DNA of 64,000 nucleotides from Odiellus spinosus (GCA_963920705.1 OY987225.1:1674001-1738000), one strand, 5' to 3'. Positions 30,202-41,656 are shown, counted from the first letter of the stretch. Notes: generated by a model not told the origin, from the sequence alone. Made by a program: numbers and translations.

Positions 30202-31230
30202 ATGAAAATTGAAGTGATGTCGATAATAATTATATTTGTATGCGCGGCTTGTTTATCGAGAGTTTCTGGCCAAGTTATTTATCAACAGCCTCGATATGTG
30301 CGGGTTATTCGACGACCAATTATTATACGCCGTACTGTGATTACGAGGCCCGCGCCTGCTGGAATTACATTAGTTCATACCTATCATGTTATACCACCAG
30401 GGGCAATCTCAAGTCAAAACCAAGCACCTGCACCCAATCCAGCTCCCGACCCGGCGCCCAATCCAGCTCCCGACCCAGCGCCGGCGCCCAATCCAGCTCC
30501 CGACCCGGCGCCCAATCCAGCTCCCGATCCGGCGCCCAATCCTGCTCCCGACCCAGCCCCGGCGCCCGATCCAGCTCCCGACCCGGCACCCAATCCTGCT
30601 CCCGACCCAGCGCCGGCGCCCGACCCTGCTCCTGACCCAGCGCCGGCGCCCGACCCTGCTCCTGACCCAGCGCCGGGGCCCGACCCTGCTCCCGACCCAG
30701 CGCCGGCGCCCGACCCTGCTCCCGACCCAGCGCCGGCGCCCGATCCTGCTCCCGACCCAGCGCCGGCGCCCGATCCTGCTCCCGACCCAGCGCCGGCGCC
30801 CGATCCTGCTCCCGACCCAGCGCCGGCGCCCAATCCTGCTCCCGACCCGGCGCCTGATCCTGCTCCCGACCCAGCGCCGGCACCCGATCCTGCTCCCGAC
30901 CCGGCACCCGATCCTGCTCCCGACCCGGCACCCGATCCTGCTCCCGACCCGGCGCCCGATCCTGCTCCCGACCCAGCGCCCGATCCTGCTCCAGACCCCG
31001 ATCCTGCTGCAGACCCAGCGCCCGATCCTGCTCCCGACCCAGCGCCGGCGCCCGATCCGGCTCCCGACCCAGCGCCGGCGCCCGATCCTGCTCCCGACCC
31101 AGCGCCGGCTCCCGATCCTGCTCCCGACCCGGCGCCCGATCCTGCTACCGACCCGGCGCCCGATCCTGCTACCGACCCAGCCCCAGCGCCCAATCCTAAT
31201 CCCGACCAAGCGCCGGCACCTGCTCCATGA
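30202..31230 (+). CDS. Secreted Pro-Ala-Asp repeat protein
   Basis: Intronless gene for about 342 residues. The start MKIEVMSIIIIFVCAACLSR is a signal peptide, cleaved probably after VSG; this is why the ATG at 30202 is preferred to the upstream in-frame ATG at 30145. The mature N-terminus (QVIYQQPRYVRVIRRP, IIIRRTVITRP) is basic and aromatic. From about residue 74 the protein is almost only PAPDPAPAPD or PAPDPAPD repeats with Asn at some Asp positions, an acidic polyproline-type rod. No Cys follows the signal peptide. It resembles extracellular structural or secretory repeat proteins of insects, but I do not recognise a named family and assign no function. Strong Ala/Pro codon repetition follows from the minisatellite. 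Confidence 0.8.
   Translation: MKIEVMSIIIIFVCAACLSRVSGQVIYQQPRYVRVIRRPIIIRRTVITRPAPAGITLVHTYHVIPPGAISSQNQAPAPNPAPDPAPNPAPDPAPAPNPAPDPAPNPAPDPAPNPAPDPAPAPDPAPDPAPNPAPDPAPAPDPAPDPAPAPDPAPDPAPGPDPAPDPAPAPDPAPDPAPAPDPAPDPAPAPDPAPDPAPAPDPAPDPAPAPNPAPDPAPDPAPDPAPAPDPAPDPAPDPAPDPAPDPAPDPAPDPAPDPAPDPAPDPDPAADPAPDPAPDPAPAPDPAPDPAPAPDPAPDPAPAPDPAPDPAPDPATDPAPDPATDPAPAPNPNPDQAPAPAP
30424..31225 (+). repeat. Coding 30-bp/24-bp minisatellite
   Basis: Tandem units of 30 bp (CGCCCGATCCTGCTCCCGAC plus CCAGCGCCGG) and shortened 24-bp units (… plus CCGG). Neighbouring units are often identical, indicating recent unequal exchange. Unit lengths are multiples of three, so the reading frame is kept when copy number changes. 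GC-rich compared with flanks. Confidence 0.95.
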
Positions 31231-31237
31231 TTTAAAA

Positions 31238-31243
31238 AATAAA
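31238..31243 (+). terminator. PolyA signal of the repeat-protein gene
   Basis: AATAAA eight bases after the TGA stop; no other close candidate. It is an unusually short 3' UTR if used. Confidence 0.5.
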
Positions 31244-31317
31244 GAAAAAAATCATTTCCTTAGTCAAAAGAACTTAACAACAACCACTCCATTATTTAAG
31301 TGTATATACATTAAATC

Positions 31318-31634
31318 CAGAAATAGATGAACCGAAATTATCAACGAGAGCTTAGATTGGGAAATGCATTTTATTTGGAGTGAATGGGGAGGGTAAGCAC
31401 TGGGGGAATGGGCTTCCTCGGCCTCAATGAAATACCGAGGAGGATCTTGGGAAACTGATCGCCCCACGTAGCGACGGCTGCAAACCAAGCCAGGTGGCGC
31501 ATTCAACGTTTCTCGGCTAGGCGAAATTCCGCGGGGGAGGGGGCTACAACTGTCGTCTAAGAGAGGGGAAACGGAGAACTTGCCTGTGGCGTTAGAGGAA
31601 TAGCTCGTTGATAATTTCGGTTCATCTATTTCTG
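31318..31634 (+). mobile_element. MITE family H, copy 1 (CAGAAATAGATGAACCGA ends)
   Basis: A 317-bp element with 31-bp perfect terminal inverted repeats and 7-bp TTAAATC duplications (31311-31317, 31635-31641). It lies 75 bases after the polyA signal of the repeat-protein gene. Second copy at 48007, 5 bp shorter. Confidence 0.92.
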
Positions 31635-31641
31635 TTAAATC

Positions 31642-32073
31642 TCATTAATAAAGGTGTATAGGAATATAGTCAAAATTTCACAAAAACTTAAGTGAGATTA
31701 TTAACGATGGATTCTATACTGGAAGTGAAAGGATTGTGTTAAACAAGACCCGTTTACTTTGCAAAAAACATCATCAGGCGCTACACAATACATCGAGCGT
31801 GGTCTCCAAGAAACACATAATCAAAGATTTAATGAGCACCGTAGATTTGTCTTGAAACCCCCTACGGTAAATGGATGTCAAGAAAAGGGAACGACTAATT
31901 GATGAATGAACACTTTTTTTGTTCTTAAATATTTTGGTCGCTAAATACCTTTTCAAGTTCGAAAATTGTTGGCTTTAGCATCAAAACCTTTTCTAGTATA
32001 ATTACTAGAACCCAACACGCACCAGCCAAGGTTTAGTGACTGTTCTACTTTCATTCTCTAAAGCTCTGATGAT
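31642..32073. other. No feature recognised
   Basis: AT-rich sequence between two MITEs; no exon, repeat family or regulatory motif identified. Confidence 0.4.
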
Positions 32074-32310
32074 CAGGGACGGATATAAGAAATTTTTCTT
32101 ATTGGACAAATGTCCAGTAACCCCCCTTAAAATTCAAAAGTTATCGGACAGTTAACAAAATTACCGGACAATGCTACATTTCTTGTATTGAAAAGTACTT
32201 TTTTTTATCGGACATTTGTCCAGTGACCCCCTCTTAAATATAAAAAGTTATCGGACATTTGGAAAATTTATCGGACAATGACCAGTGACTTGTGCTTATT
32301 TCCGTCCCTG
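32074..32310 (+). mobile_element. hAT-type MITE family C, copy 1 (CAGGGACGG ends)
   Basis: A 237-bp element with CAGGGACGG…CCGTCCCTG ends and perfect 8-bp CTGATGAT duplications (32066-32073, 32311-32318), diagnostic of hAT. Internal GGACAAATGTCC and TTATCGGACA motifs repeat. Reverse-oriented copy at 42619. Confidence 0.9.
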
Positions 32311-32319
32311 CTGATGATG

Positions 32320-33888
32320 CTATCGTCCAAACAATAAATTTGGAACGGCGACATTTTGAAGAATCTCCAATTCCTCTTTTTGCTGGAAAAAGAGTGGAAG
32401 AGAAACTTGGGAAAGTCTTTAATTGTCCAATGCTAAGCCCAATTTTCAACATTCAAGCTTTTGCTTTCGCTTTTCCAAGTGAAGCCTGTTAAAGTGTGTC
32501 CAAAGAATAGCTTGAATTAGGATTTAATTTTGTTTTCACGCAAACAAGACACGCTTTAAAGGTGTCACCTTGGAACAATAGAACCTATGATTAATCCAAG
32601 GTGTCATGTGAATTGTTATTTTGGTATAAGTCTTGAAAACATTTTTTTTTAAACAGGTTTTTATTTAGCTTAAAATTTAACTCTCTGTTAAACGAGCGAA
32701 GTTAATAATAATTACTATTATTTCTTAAGTTTTTGAATCTTACACTAGTTTTGCTACTTGTATTGTATTAAGCATATATTTATTGAAAACTTTCCACTGA
32801 ATTCGAATTAATACAGTCGAAGGTAGTTTGAAAAAAAAAATAATAAGAGCGCTTTTATTTGGTACAATGCTTCTCTAGTTAAACAAATGAGAGAGTGATA
32901 AAATATTTGAAGTAGTAGAGAAGGTGTCTGAATGAATTAAAAAAAGGTTAAAACATAAGCTTAGCCTAGCTTTATTAATTGCGTCTAGAACTATAAAAAC
33001 AAATTTTATTTCTTAAACAGTGGAAAGATAAAGAATATCCATTGAATTCGAGTTAATAGAGATAAAGGTAGTTTGAAAATCATGAAGGATATAATCGCGT
33101 AATAGTGCTTCTCATGGCTGAACAAAGATTCAAATCCCAATGATTGATAAGGTTTATGAAGTAATAGAGATAATTTAGGAAACACGGGAAGTCTTAAGAA
33201 CTAGATTCTTCAAAAATTTCATGGATAATAAATTTAGTTTAATCTAAAAAAACCTAAAAATATATATATAACATATTGATTGAGATGCAAACAAGTTGGG
33301 AAACCAAAATATTAACTCCCCGACGACGTTAACCTAACCTAACCCTACTTTAAATAAAAGATAGAAGTATTGGGAGGATTAGGATGAGTAGATGGATTGC
33401 CAGTTTTGTATTTCTCCTATATGTTACACTGTATAACAAATTCTCATTAGACTCAGTGTTAAAAATTCCCATGATCTTTTAGGTCTGCACTCCTAAAATA
33501 TCTTAAAAATGCCTGAAAAAAAGACTAAATTCCATACCGTTAGTATTTACACTTGAATAGCTCTTTTTATATGTGACTGTAGGCATCTAACATGTCGAGT
33601 TTCAAAACACTCGCTGATTTATGTTTTAATTCTTGTGGCCAGGCCGTCTCTTCCTGCTGTTAAATGGAAATGGCAGCCTTGAAGTTGCTCTGTTGACTTC
33701 AAATGGTGATGACATTCTGCGCTGGTTGATCTATATTGACGAATTCGGAATGTCCATACTCTTAAACCAACTTCTAGGGGCTACGCCATTTGTAGTACAA
33801 ACATAATGATGAATTATCGCGATAGATGGCGCGCCTGCCCCTCACTCTATCTCTCGCTCTCGTTCCTATCCACGCATTACACCCGTTG
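32320..33888. other. No gene recognised
   Basis: About 1.5 kb of AT-rich DNA. A short stretch near 32896-32920 resembles the inner arm of the palindromic element at 2638-5470. Nothing else is supported. Confidence 0.4.
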
Positions 33889-33895
33889 CTATGGG

Positions 33896-34187
33896 CAAGA
33901 AGGATCAGACAAGGAGAGGAAAAGTGGGGACGGCACGGTTCCTACTGCGTCGGCCTAAACTCCCACTCTGGGAGAACGGGGGTAGAGACGTTTCGTGGTA
34001 AATTGTTGTCACGTGGGTAAAACGGATCCTTTATCAGCTTCGTAGTTGTCGACGACGCTAGTGACCACGTGACAACAGTTTACCTCGAGAATTACCTATC
34101 CCCCCTTTCCACCCAAGTGGGAGGTTGGCTCTTCTCTCTCTAACTCAACGCAGCCCCACTTTTCCTCTCCTTGTCTGATCCTTCTTG
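33896..34187 (-). mobile_element. MITE family A, copy 3
   Basis: A 292-bp copy in opposite orientation with 7-bp CTATGGG duplications (33889-33895, 34188-34194). The centre differs from the other copies (a CAGCTTCGTAGTTGTCGACG stretch), but both CACGTG boxes are kept. Confidence 0.9.
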
Positions 34188-34194
34188 CTATGGG

Positions 34195-35447
34195 AAACGC
34201 GAAGAGGGGAGGAATTATCGATCGCCTAGTTTGTCTCTCTCGTCATAGCGTAGCCAATCAGAATAGGATCAGAAAGGGAACTACAATACTGACATCTCTT
34301 AAGAGATCGGCGCGCAAAGAGTGTACTGCAATGGAGGCTGCCCCTGCAAGTTCCTCTTCAATTTCGAATTCGTCTATTGACAAGGTCTTCACGAATTTTA
34401 ATTGCTCTTCAGTACTTTTGATATTTTTAATTATAATAAAAATTAATATTGCGTTCCATTTCCCTAAAATATATCACACTATAAGGCTCATTTGAATTAA
34501 TTCCAAAAAGGTAGTATATAAACCGTTCGAAGGGCTTTATTAGTCGAGCAATGTGGCCATGAAGTTTGGAGGAAAACCCCCTCCAATGTCTAGACGTTTC
34601 TCGTAACCTTACGCATTTGGTAGGCAACGCTAATTTACCCAGGTGGGGCGATGTTTGGAGAGTGGAAGGTTGATGTGGACCATATTAGTGAAGGGACGCC
34701 TCGCTCATATGGCCCGCTGAGATCGGAAACTGGAGGTTGGACCTTGGTGTGGGGATGGTCGGAGGTGATTATGACAGTGGGAGACGTCCCATTGCGTATA
34801 ATCGCCTTCAACTGTCCAGCATCGAAGTTCGACCGTAAAGTAGATGGTGGTAGGCGATAATATCCAATTGGAGACGTCCTGTTATATATAATTGAACGAC
34901 ACCCGAAACTCAGTGTGGCGGACACGCTTAAAGGAGGTAATTCCCATTAAACGATAAGATGGCGTGATTACGTCTCTAGACATTTTGCTCCACGAGCTAG
35001 GTCACACACACAGACACGACTAAAGTTCAGTCGGGGAGGTAAAAACATTTAATCTCGCCATGTAATTATAAAAAAACTATCTGGATCTAATTTGTTTGCC
35101 AAAGCGTAGTATTTTATGTTTTCATAATATTAAAACAACGCCGTTAGGCTGCAAAAGAAGGTTGAACAATTGTAATAAAACGTTGATAAGGCTAAAGCGC
35201 AGCTAAGAAGGCATTGGGCGACTAGATTGGATTCCCACCATCTATAATATACATTAACCAAGGCAATGATAAGAGACAGATGGGTTTGTGGCTTCGTAAA
35301 TGCTGCAAAAGGTTGAACAATCGTAAAAAAATCTGTCTAATAAAATAGATGCAATAGAGAGATAGGCTGAAGTTGAACAAACAGCGAACACTGTTTAATT
35401 AGATATTACTAGTAATAGAGCGAAAGGTAAGAAATACACACTGACTA
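34195..35447. other. Unassigned sequence, moderately GC-rich at 34540-34930
   Basis: Contains short open frames on both strands around 34650-34925 but no domain I recognise. The local composition differs from its AT-rich surroundings, so an unidentified repeat is likely. Confidence 0.35.
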
Positions 35448-36098
35448 TACTATTATACAAAAAGGTTTGCTTAGCACCCTTAAAAAGGGCTCTTTAACTC
35501 GAGTCAAACTAGCCTCCGACGCCGCCGATTACACGCCAGCGCGCCGTTTAAACTTATCAATATTTTTGACGCCTCCGCCGATATGTAATATTTTCGGCGC
35601 GCCGCCGCCGCCGTTTAATTCTTGGCGCGCCATGATTCGTAGGACTCAAAAGTCGAGCGTGACTCTGCCAACAGGGGTCAGCAGCTGTCGAATAGACACT
35701 GCCACGCAGTACAGGCACGGTGAGAGACCGTTGGTCCGTGGGAAACCACGAAAGAAAAAGTAAAAGTAAAATTTCTGCCCAGGCTCGTTCACGGGAGAGC
35801 TGAAAGACGCGACATGGCAGTCGGGAGCTGACCACGTGACGTCATACGCCGTTAATTGCCGCCGCCGCCGCCGATACGCCCATGGTTTACGCCGCCCCTA
35901 GGGAAAAAACTCGGCGCGCAGCCGCCGAAACTAAAAAACACCGTTACGCCGCCGCCCGTTTTTTTTCCGCGGCCTCGGAGTCTAAGTCAAACCCGTGAAG
36001 GGACACAAATTAATTGTTAGAGAAAGAGCAATTTAATGTCTTTAAAATTATAGTAGATTTAGTCTACTACTCCAGAGATTTTATTATTAAATTTTTCC
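35448..36098 (+). mobile_element. Partial copy of the palindromic element, interrupted
   Basis: Matches the left arm of 2638-2799 (TTAGCACCCTTAAAAAGGGC … GACACAAATTAATTGTTAGAG … TACTCCAGAGATTTTA), with a second element inserted at 35510-35984. No right arm was found. Confidence 0.65.
35510..35984 (+). mobile_element. GC-rich hAT-type MITE family E, copy 1
   Basis: A 475-bp element with TAGCCTCCGACGCCGCCG and complementary right end, flanked by 8-bp AGTCAAAC duplications (35502-35509, 35985-35992). Very rich in CGCCGCC. Contains CACGTGACGTCAT (near 35833), an E-box overlapping a perfect CRE. Confidence 0.8.
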
Positions 36099-36574
36099 AA
36101 AGGGTGATCCAAGGGTCACAATACCCAAGATGAAAAGCACTAGTGCCATCCACTGAGAACAGTTGATACTAATGTTTATCTGAAAATTAAATATGGCCCA
36201 ATACAGAATTTAGATTGACTAAATCTGAATACTAGATTTTATATTGAATACAAAATTTGGAATTTTAAATGAAAACGATAAATTTAGATTAATGTAACTA
36301 TGCCTAGATAAACTAATAAACTATTGTAGGCATAAAATTTTACTGTTTATGGGGAGGCCTAAAGCCTATTATAGTTTTGACTTCTGAATGACTTTTGATT
36401 GAAAGTAAAGCAGGTTCGCTGCAATATTATAATTTAAATGGCTGTAGGCATCTCAACTAGCAATCAACATACATATAAATGGTCATTTGTTTATATCTCA
36501 CCTTTGGTCTTGATTCAATTTAAGCTTATAATATAAGATGGTTAAAAAATCTTAGTGGAATAAACGGTCCTAGC
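36099..36574. other. No feature recognised
   Basis: AT-rich spacer between the two family E copies. Confidence 0.4.
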
Positions 36575-36952
36575 TAGACTCCGACGCCGCCGATTACACG
36601 CCGGCGCCCCGTTTAACTTTGCAATATTTTTGACGCCGCCGTTTAATTCTTGGCGCACCATGATCTGTAAGACTCAAAAGCCGACCGTGACTCTGCCAAC
36701 AGGGGTCAGCAGCTGTCGAATGACCACTGCCACGCAGTGCAGGCACGATGAGAGAAAGTTGGTCCATGGGAAACCACGATAGTAAAAGTAATAGTGAAAT
36801 TTCTGCCCAGGCTCGTTCACGGGAGAGCTGAAAGACGAGACATAGCAGTCGGGAACTGACCCCGTGGCGTCATACGCGGATAAACGCCGGCGCGCCGAAA
36901 CTAAAAAACACCGTCACGCCGCCGCCAGCTTTTTGTCCGCGGCGTCGGAGTC
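36575..36952 (+). mobile_element. GC-rich MITE family E, copy 2
   Basis: A shorter relative of 35510-35984 (about 378 bp) with TAGACTCCGACGCCGCCG and GGCGTCGGAGTC ends. The E-box/CRE segment has changed to CCCGTGGCGTCAT. Flanking duplication not visible. Confidence 0.7.
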
Positions 36953-37133
36953 TTTTCATAATTATTTGATATGTTAACATATATGTTTTGAAATTAAATT
37001 GGGAATAGGTCTTTTTTAGTTCTGGCTTTTAGCGCCAATTTATGAACATTCAAAAATCTATTGCAAAACATTATTCCCTGAAGGTCATATGGTGAACACG
37101 CAGAGAAATTTCCATTTTCTCTAGTCAATAGAT

Positions 37134-37345
37134 AAATATATAAAAGGGAGGAGTCCTTTTTCGTAAGTTGAGCCTCGACGTCACCTGTGACGTTTCTTGT
37201 ACAGAAACACGGCGCCCGCAGTCAGAATGACAAAATTCTAGATCTCTAGATTTACTCTCAAGCTTAACGCCCGCTTTCTCCGCGCCTGCGCTCTTTATAC
37301 ATCCGGAACTCTAGGGGATGAGTGACGTCTACAGTGACGCGGCCG
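37134..37345 (+). promoter_or_regulatory. Possible core promoter: TATA box with CRE-like cluster
   Basis: TATATAAAAGGGAGGAG at about 37137-37153 is a good TATA box. Downstream come CGACGTCAC (37176), GTGACGTTT (37187), GTGACGTCT (37322) and GTGACGCGG (37334), all CRE or half-CRE sites, plus GCAGTCAG near 37218 as a possible initiator. The stretch is GC-richer than its surroundings. No coding exon follows on either strand, so the transcript is unknown or non-coding, or this is a repeat-derived promoter. Confidence 0.35.
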
Positions 37346-38076
37346 CTAAACTAACAAGTTGATCAAGCCGAACTGAGCTATTTATATAATCATCTAAATT
37401 AGTACTTGGGGTCAGATTTTAGGGACCGTATGGTTTCTGCATTTGTCCTCATGATTACGAGGTCAGTTTTATCGAATTTCCTCAGTAAAAACGACACAGG
37501 GCTATGCATGAGACTATTTTTAGTAGCTACTGTGACTTGTATAAGACTTTTAATTTATTGTTGGAGGTATTAAATAATGATTTTAGAGATGAAGGAGTAG
37601 ATAATATTTCCATAAACATTTTATTTCGCATATTATGGGTTGTCATTAATTTATAGTACCATTATACATTGCTGGATGCAGATTTACCATAAGATTTCTT
37701 ACTAAAAATATTTTTAAGATGTTTATCTTTTACAAAATTCCAAAACAAATTATACAATTAGGAAAAGATACCATTAAGTGGAATGTAATAGTTCATAACT
37801 AGTTATACTTGGAAAATTCATTGATGCTACACTTATATCTAATTGTTGGTTAAACGGAGGGTGAAAAGTAAATTGAATTTTTTTAATTATTACACTATTA
37901 AAAATAAGACACATTTTGCGTATTAAAACTTTCATGAAGTGTCTATGAATTGTATAACTATTCGTATTTTGGCATTCAATTCAAAGGAAAACCCCCCACT
38001 TATTAAAAAACGCCCAGCAACACGCGCCGCAGCAGTATACTCAAAAAATTGAGCTTGATTATTTACACACTCATAA

Positions 38077-38566
38077 CCCTTACCGAAAAAGGTTAGTCTG
38101 ATGTCAAGAGGTCCTCAAGAATACTAAAAAAGGTCTTGGGGAAGTCTTTAAGACATCCCTAAGACTTCTTGACATAATGGAAGACTTCCCTAAGACCTCT
38201 TAAGACTACATAAGACACCCGAAGGACTTACCCAAGACCTCTTAAGACCAAGAAGGATCAGATAAGGAGAGGAAAAGTGGGGCTGCGTTGAGTTAGAGAG
38301 AGAAGAGCCAACCTCCCACTCGGGTGGAAAGGGGGGATAGAAAATTCTCGAGGTAAACTGTTGTCACGTGGTCGCTAGCTAGCGCGTCTCATAAAGGATT
38401 CGTTTTACCCACGTGACAACAATTTACCACGAAGCATCTCTACCCCCGTCTGTCCCCCGTTCTCCCAGAGTGGGAGTTTAGGCCGACGCGGTAGGAGCCG
38501 CGCCGTTCCCACTTTTCCTCTCCTTATCTGATCCTTCTTGTTAAGACTAACGTTTTTTGGGAAGGG
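38077..38566 (+). mobile_element. MITE family D, copy 1, interrupted
   Basis: Ends CCCTTACCGAAAAA… and …CGTTTTTTGGGAAGGG; interior full of AAGACTTCCCCAAGAC-type direct and inverted short repeats. Flanked by AA on both sides, suggesting a 2-bp duplication. Family A copy 4 sits inside it at 38249-38540. Confidence 0.7.
38249..38540 (+). mobile_element. MITE family A, copy 4
   Basis: A 292-bp copy with 7-bp TTAAGAC duplications (38242-38248, 38541-38547) made from the host family D repeat. Both CACGTG boxes intact. Very close in sequence to copy 1. Confidence 0.92.
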
Positions 38567-41159
38567 AAAAGCGTGTATAACAACTTTTGTTGCTGGTATT
38601 TTACTTCTTCTTTTGATTCAGATGGCAAAATCTTAATCCTTAAGATTTTTCATACAATTCAGATTGATATTTTCCACAAACGAATCTTATTTCAAATTTA
38701 ATAACACAATAGATTAAAAAAAAAAAAAAAAAAATCTATTTCCCCCTTCACCCTTCCATTAAAACAAAACAAGTAAAAGTAAGAATTGCGAAATTTTAAC
38801 TACGCAAAATGTGGCTATTTGCTTTTTTTAATATTACACGCAGTTAAATTCCAAAAGTGATACATTTGAGATCTTACGAAATGGTTTATTATAGGCCGAA
38901 ATGTTGAAATTCTATCAGCATGTCGTATACTATCTAAATTAACAAAGATTTCTTTACGGAAGTACGTCTTCATTATAGGTTGTCCCACCTTAGCAACTAA
39001 CCAGAGTCAGAATTTGCAGACATTTCAACCCTATAGGGGCTCAAAAACACTTAATTTCTAATAAAACATAATTACATAGATGGGGAACCAAGATGGTTCT
39101 GGCACACGAGTGAAGTGACGCGATAATTTTTCAGTTCTATTACAATAAATAAATTATGCTACAGGGATTGGCAACATTATAACTTAGGATATAATCTTGT
39201 ATGATGACGCGGAATACTTAAGGCAGATTAGATATTTAATACTCGCAGAAAAGGTTAAAAGAGAACTTATAGGTAGGTTCCGCAAGAGCGTCTTTTCATT
39301 GATTTTATCATAATTTATAAAAGGATGATAACAGTCTTAGGGTTTCGGGCCAAAGTTAAGCCTTGCCAAAAGAATTACACCGGTAGTTTTTTTCCAAGAC
39401 TTCTTTGTGAGCTATCTAGACATCTTACGCTCTTTAAAGAAAAATCAAAATCCTTATTTTGTTGACAAAAAAAAATTGTAATTCAGTAAGAAAAATGTTC
39501 ATTAGTCGAATTAAGTGATTAAGGTTAGAAGTCAGAATTTTTCTCCCGAACTTAAATCGTCCACCATTTTGCTCCATGTAGAAAAGGGGAAAGCTGGGTT
39601 CCGAAAAATTGGATTGGTATGGATTTTTACCATCCAAAGTGGAAAACTCCTGGCTTTCGTTTTATAAGTGACATTTTTGATCATCAAAACAAGTGCTTTA
39701 AAAAATCTATTTCTAAACATAGGACTTAAAAGCTTACGCCAGCATTGAAAAAAAAAAATAATAAAATAAATAAATAAATAAAAAGTACAATTCAAAGAAT
39801 TTACAAAAGCCCCAGTCTAAAGAATTAAGAAATCGAATTTTAGCTTCTAAATTGTTTAACATTAGCCTAATCTTTCTATTTCGTGAAAAACACCTTGGTG
39901 ATATTAAAAATATATATTTTAGAGTAACCCACAGGTTTTTAAACGAAATTTTAAAATATATACAAAATTTTGTATATATTGTAATTTATTGAGAGTGAAA
40001 TTTTTCCACCTTGTTATTACCGTTTGTAGACCAAATTCGCTATATTTTGTTGGATATCATCTTAGTTCAACCAAATGACCTTAACGCAGGCTTGTACAAG
40101 TTTATTTTATATTTATATTAATGTTTATAATTTTTTATATATATATTTACTACCCTAAACCCTGCAACGGATCCAAGCCAGATTTGATTGGTTCGAATCC
40201 TCTTCTCTCCAAATAGATTTCAAAATGGTGGTTGATCAGAAAGTTCGATTTTTTTTTTTTTTTTTTTTTAATTTAACTCTTTTAGGTAATATTTGATTAA
40301 ATATGATATTTTAATAATAATCAAATAATAAAGTTTTTACATTTTACAATCCTTTAAGCTTCAGGCTGTTTGAGAAGTCTGAATGACGTTTATAGGATCT
40401 CCTTACTCGTTTTTTTTCGAAAGCTCACTTACTGTAAATATTTTGAGTAGATAAACCCAAATACAATTAATCATTTTACGTCTGGTTTTCATTCAGCGTT
40501 AAGTCATTCAGAGAAAACCAAGCTTTAAAGAGGAGAGCAACTGAATTTTCAAGGCCTTATTATTACTTAGGGTTTCCAGAGTATTTCGAAAGACCTATTA
40601 GTTTTTTTTTTGGGGTTCGGGTTTCAGACCACCCGTTACCTTCAAAAACAATGATAAAACTTCTTGCGCAGTCTACACATTGACCAATAACCATTTATTA
40701 TCTAACCACATTTAACACTTTATTTTTTTGTTATTTTTACGAAATTAACTGTAATGAAAAGGCGATTCTTGCAAAGAAAACTCAGATTTGATTTCCATAG
40801 GATTAGATAGGTAGGATAGGCAAAGATTGCATTTACTCTTATAACATGTTCAAATTTTTACATCAAACGCTCTTTGTAGATGTAAGATACCGTCGAGAGT
40901 GAACTTATAATAATTTATATAATTTTTAAAACAATTCTCCAAACAAAACGATCTTGCGACAGTTAAGTGGATAAAAACAACGGGGTACAATTCATAGTTA
41001 AAGGCCTTATTTGAATCTGAAAAGGGGTGCCAAAATGAGGTACTTTGGTTTACACTTCGGGGATATGAGGGCACAGATATAATTTGCAAAGACAATTTTT
41101 AGTTTTGACTGCGGATAGTGCTTCATCTCCCATTGGGAACACGAGCTCTGTTTAAAGGG
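38567..41159. other. Gene-poor stretch
   Basis: About 2.6 kb of AT-rich DNA with simple A and T runs (38714, 40250). Open frames at 39434-39795 and 40850-41095 on the minus strand have no recognisable domain and are not called. Confidence 0.4.
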
Positions 41160-41656
41160 TAATACCCTCTTCAGACGATCATAAAATAAGCCGAGTTCGG
41201 TTTATTTTAAGCCAAAATAAACTGAAGTTTAAACTGGTTTAAAAGCTTACGACATATGTTTTCAGACGAGAAACAAAACAAACTGAAATTTATTAGCAAT
41301 ATGTTTCCCGCCAAAAATATGGGATTTGATTTTTTGAAAGTAAATTACCTTTGAGATTTATTTTCCAATATTTTCAACCTTTATTTCATAATCAGTTCGT
41401 TCACAATCATTTTTTAAAAGCGGAGAAAAGGTTGAGGCGGAGAAATTAAGCCGCGCGCGCACGAAGAGCTAAGCCTAATTTGACGTAATTAGGCTTAGCT
41501 TTTCCCGCGCGCGGATGGAGTTGGTTTATTTTTTAACCGCGGTTTCGGTTTGAATCTGTGTTTTAAATTTACACCGTCTGAAACACTAACCCTGGCTTAA
41601 AAATGAACTTTGGTTTACTAAACCCAGTTTTATAGGCTCGTCTGAAAAGGGTATTA
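41160..41656. mobile_element. 497-bp inverted-repeat element (TAATACCCTCTTCAGACGA ends)
   Basis: The left end TAATACCCTCTTCAGACGA and right end TCGTCTGAAAAGGGTATTA pair with two mismatches. An internal hairpin (AGCTAAGCCTAAT…ATTAGGCTTAGCT) and a CGCGCGC pair lie at about 41450-41520. No target duplication resolved; family unassigned. Confidence 0.6.

Noticed and set aside
30409-31209. Long minus-strand frames over the repeat gene, one reading GAGAGS-like and resembling silk
   Set aside because: They are shadows of a GC-rich repeat whose unit is a multiple of three; no start context or signal peptide is present on that strand.
31264-31506. 80-residue frame, also present at 47998-48195
   Set aside because: Lies within both copies of MITE family H and is not conserved as a protein.
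34635-34925. Overlapping frames on both strands
   Set aside because: Neither has a recognisable domain; likely an unnamed repeat.
39434-39795. Minus-strand frames rich in Phe/Lys
   Set aside because: No domain recognised and surrounded by low-complexity DNA.
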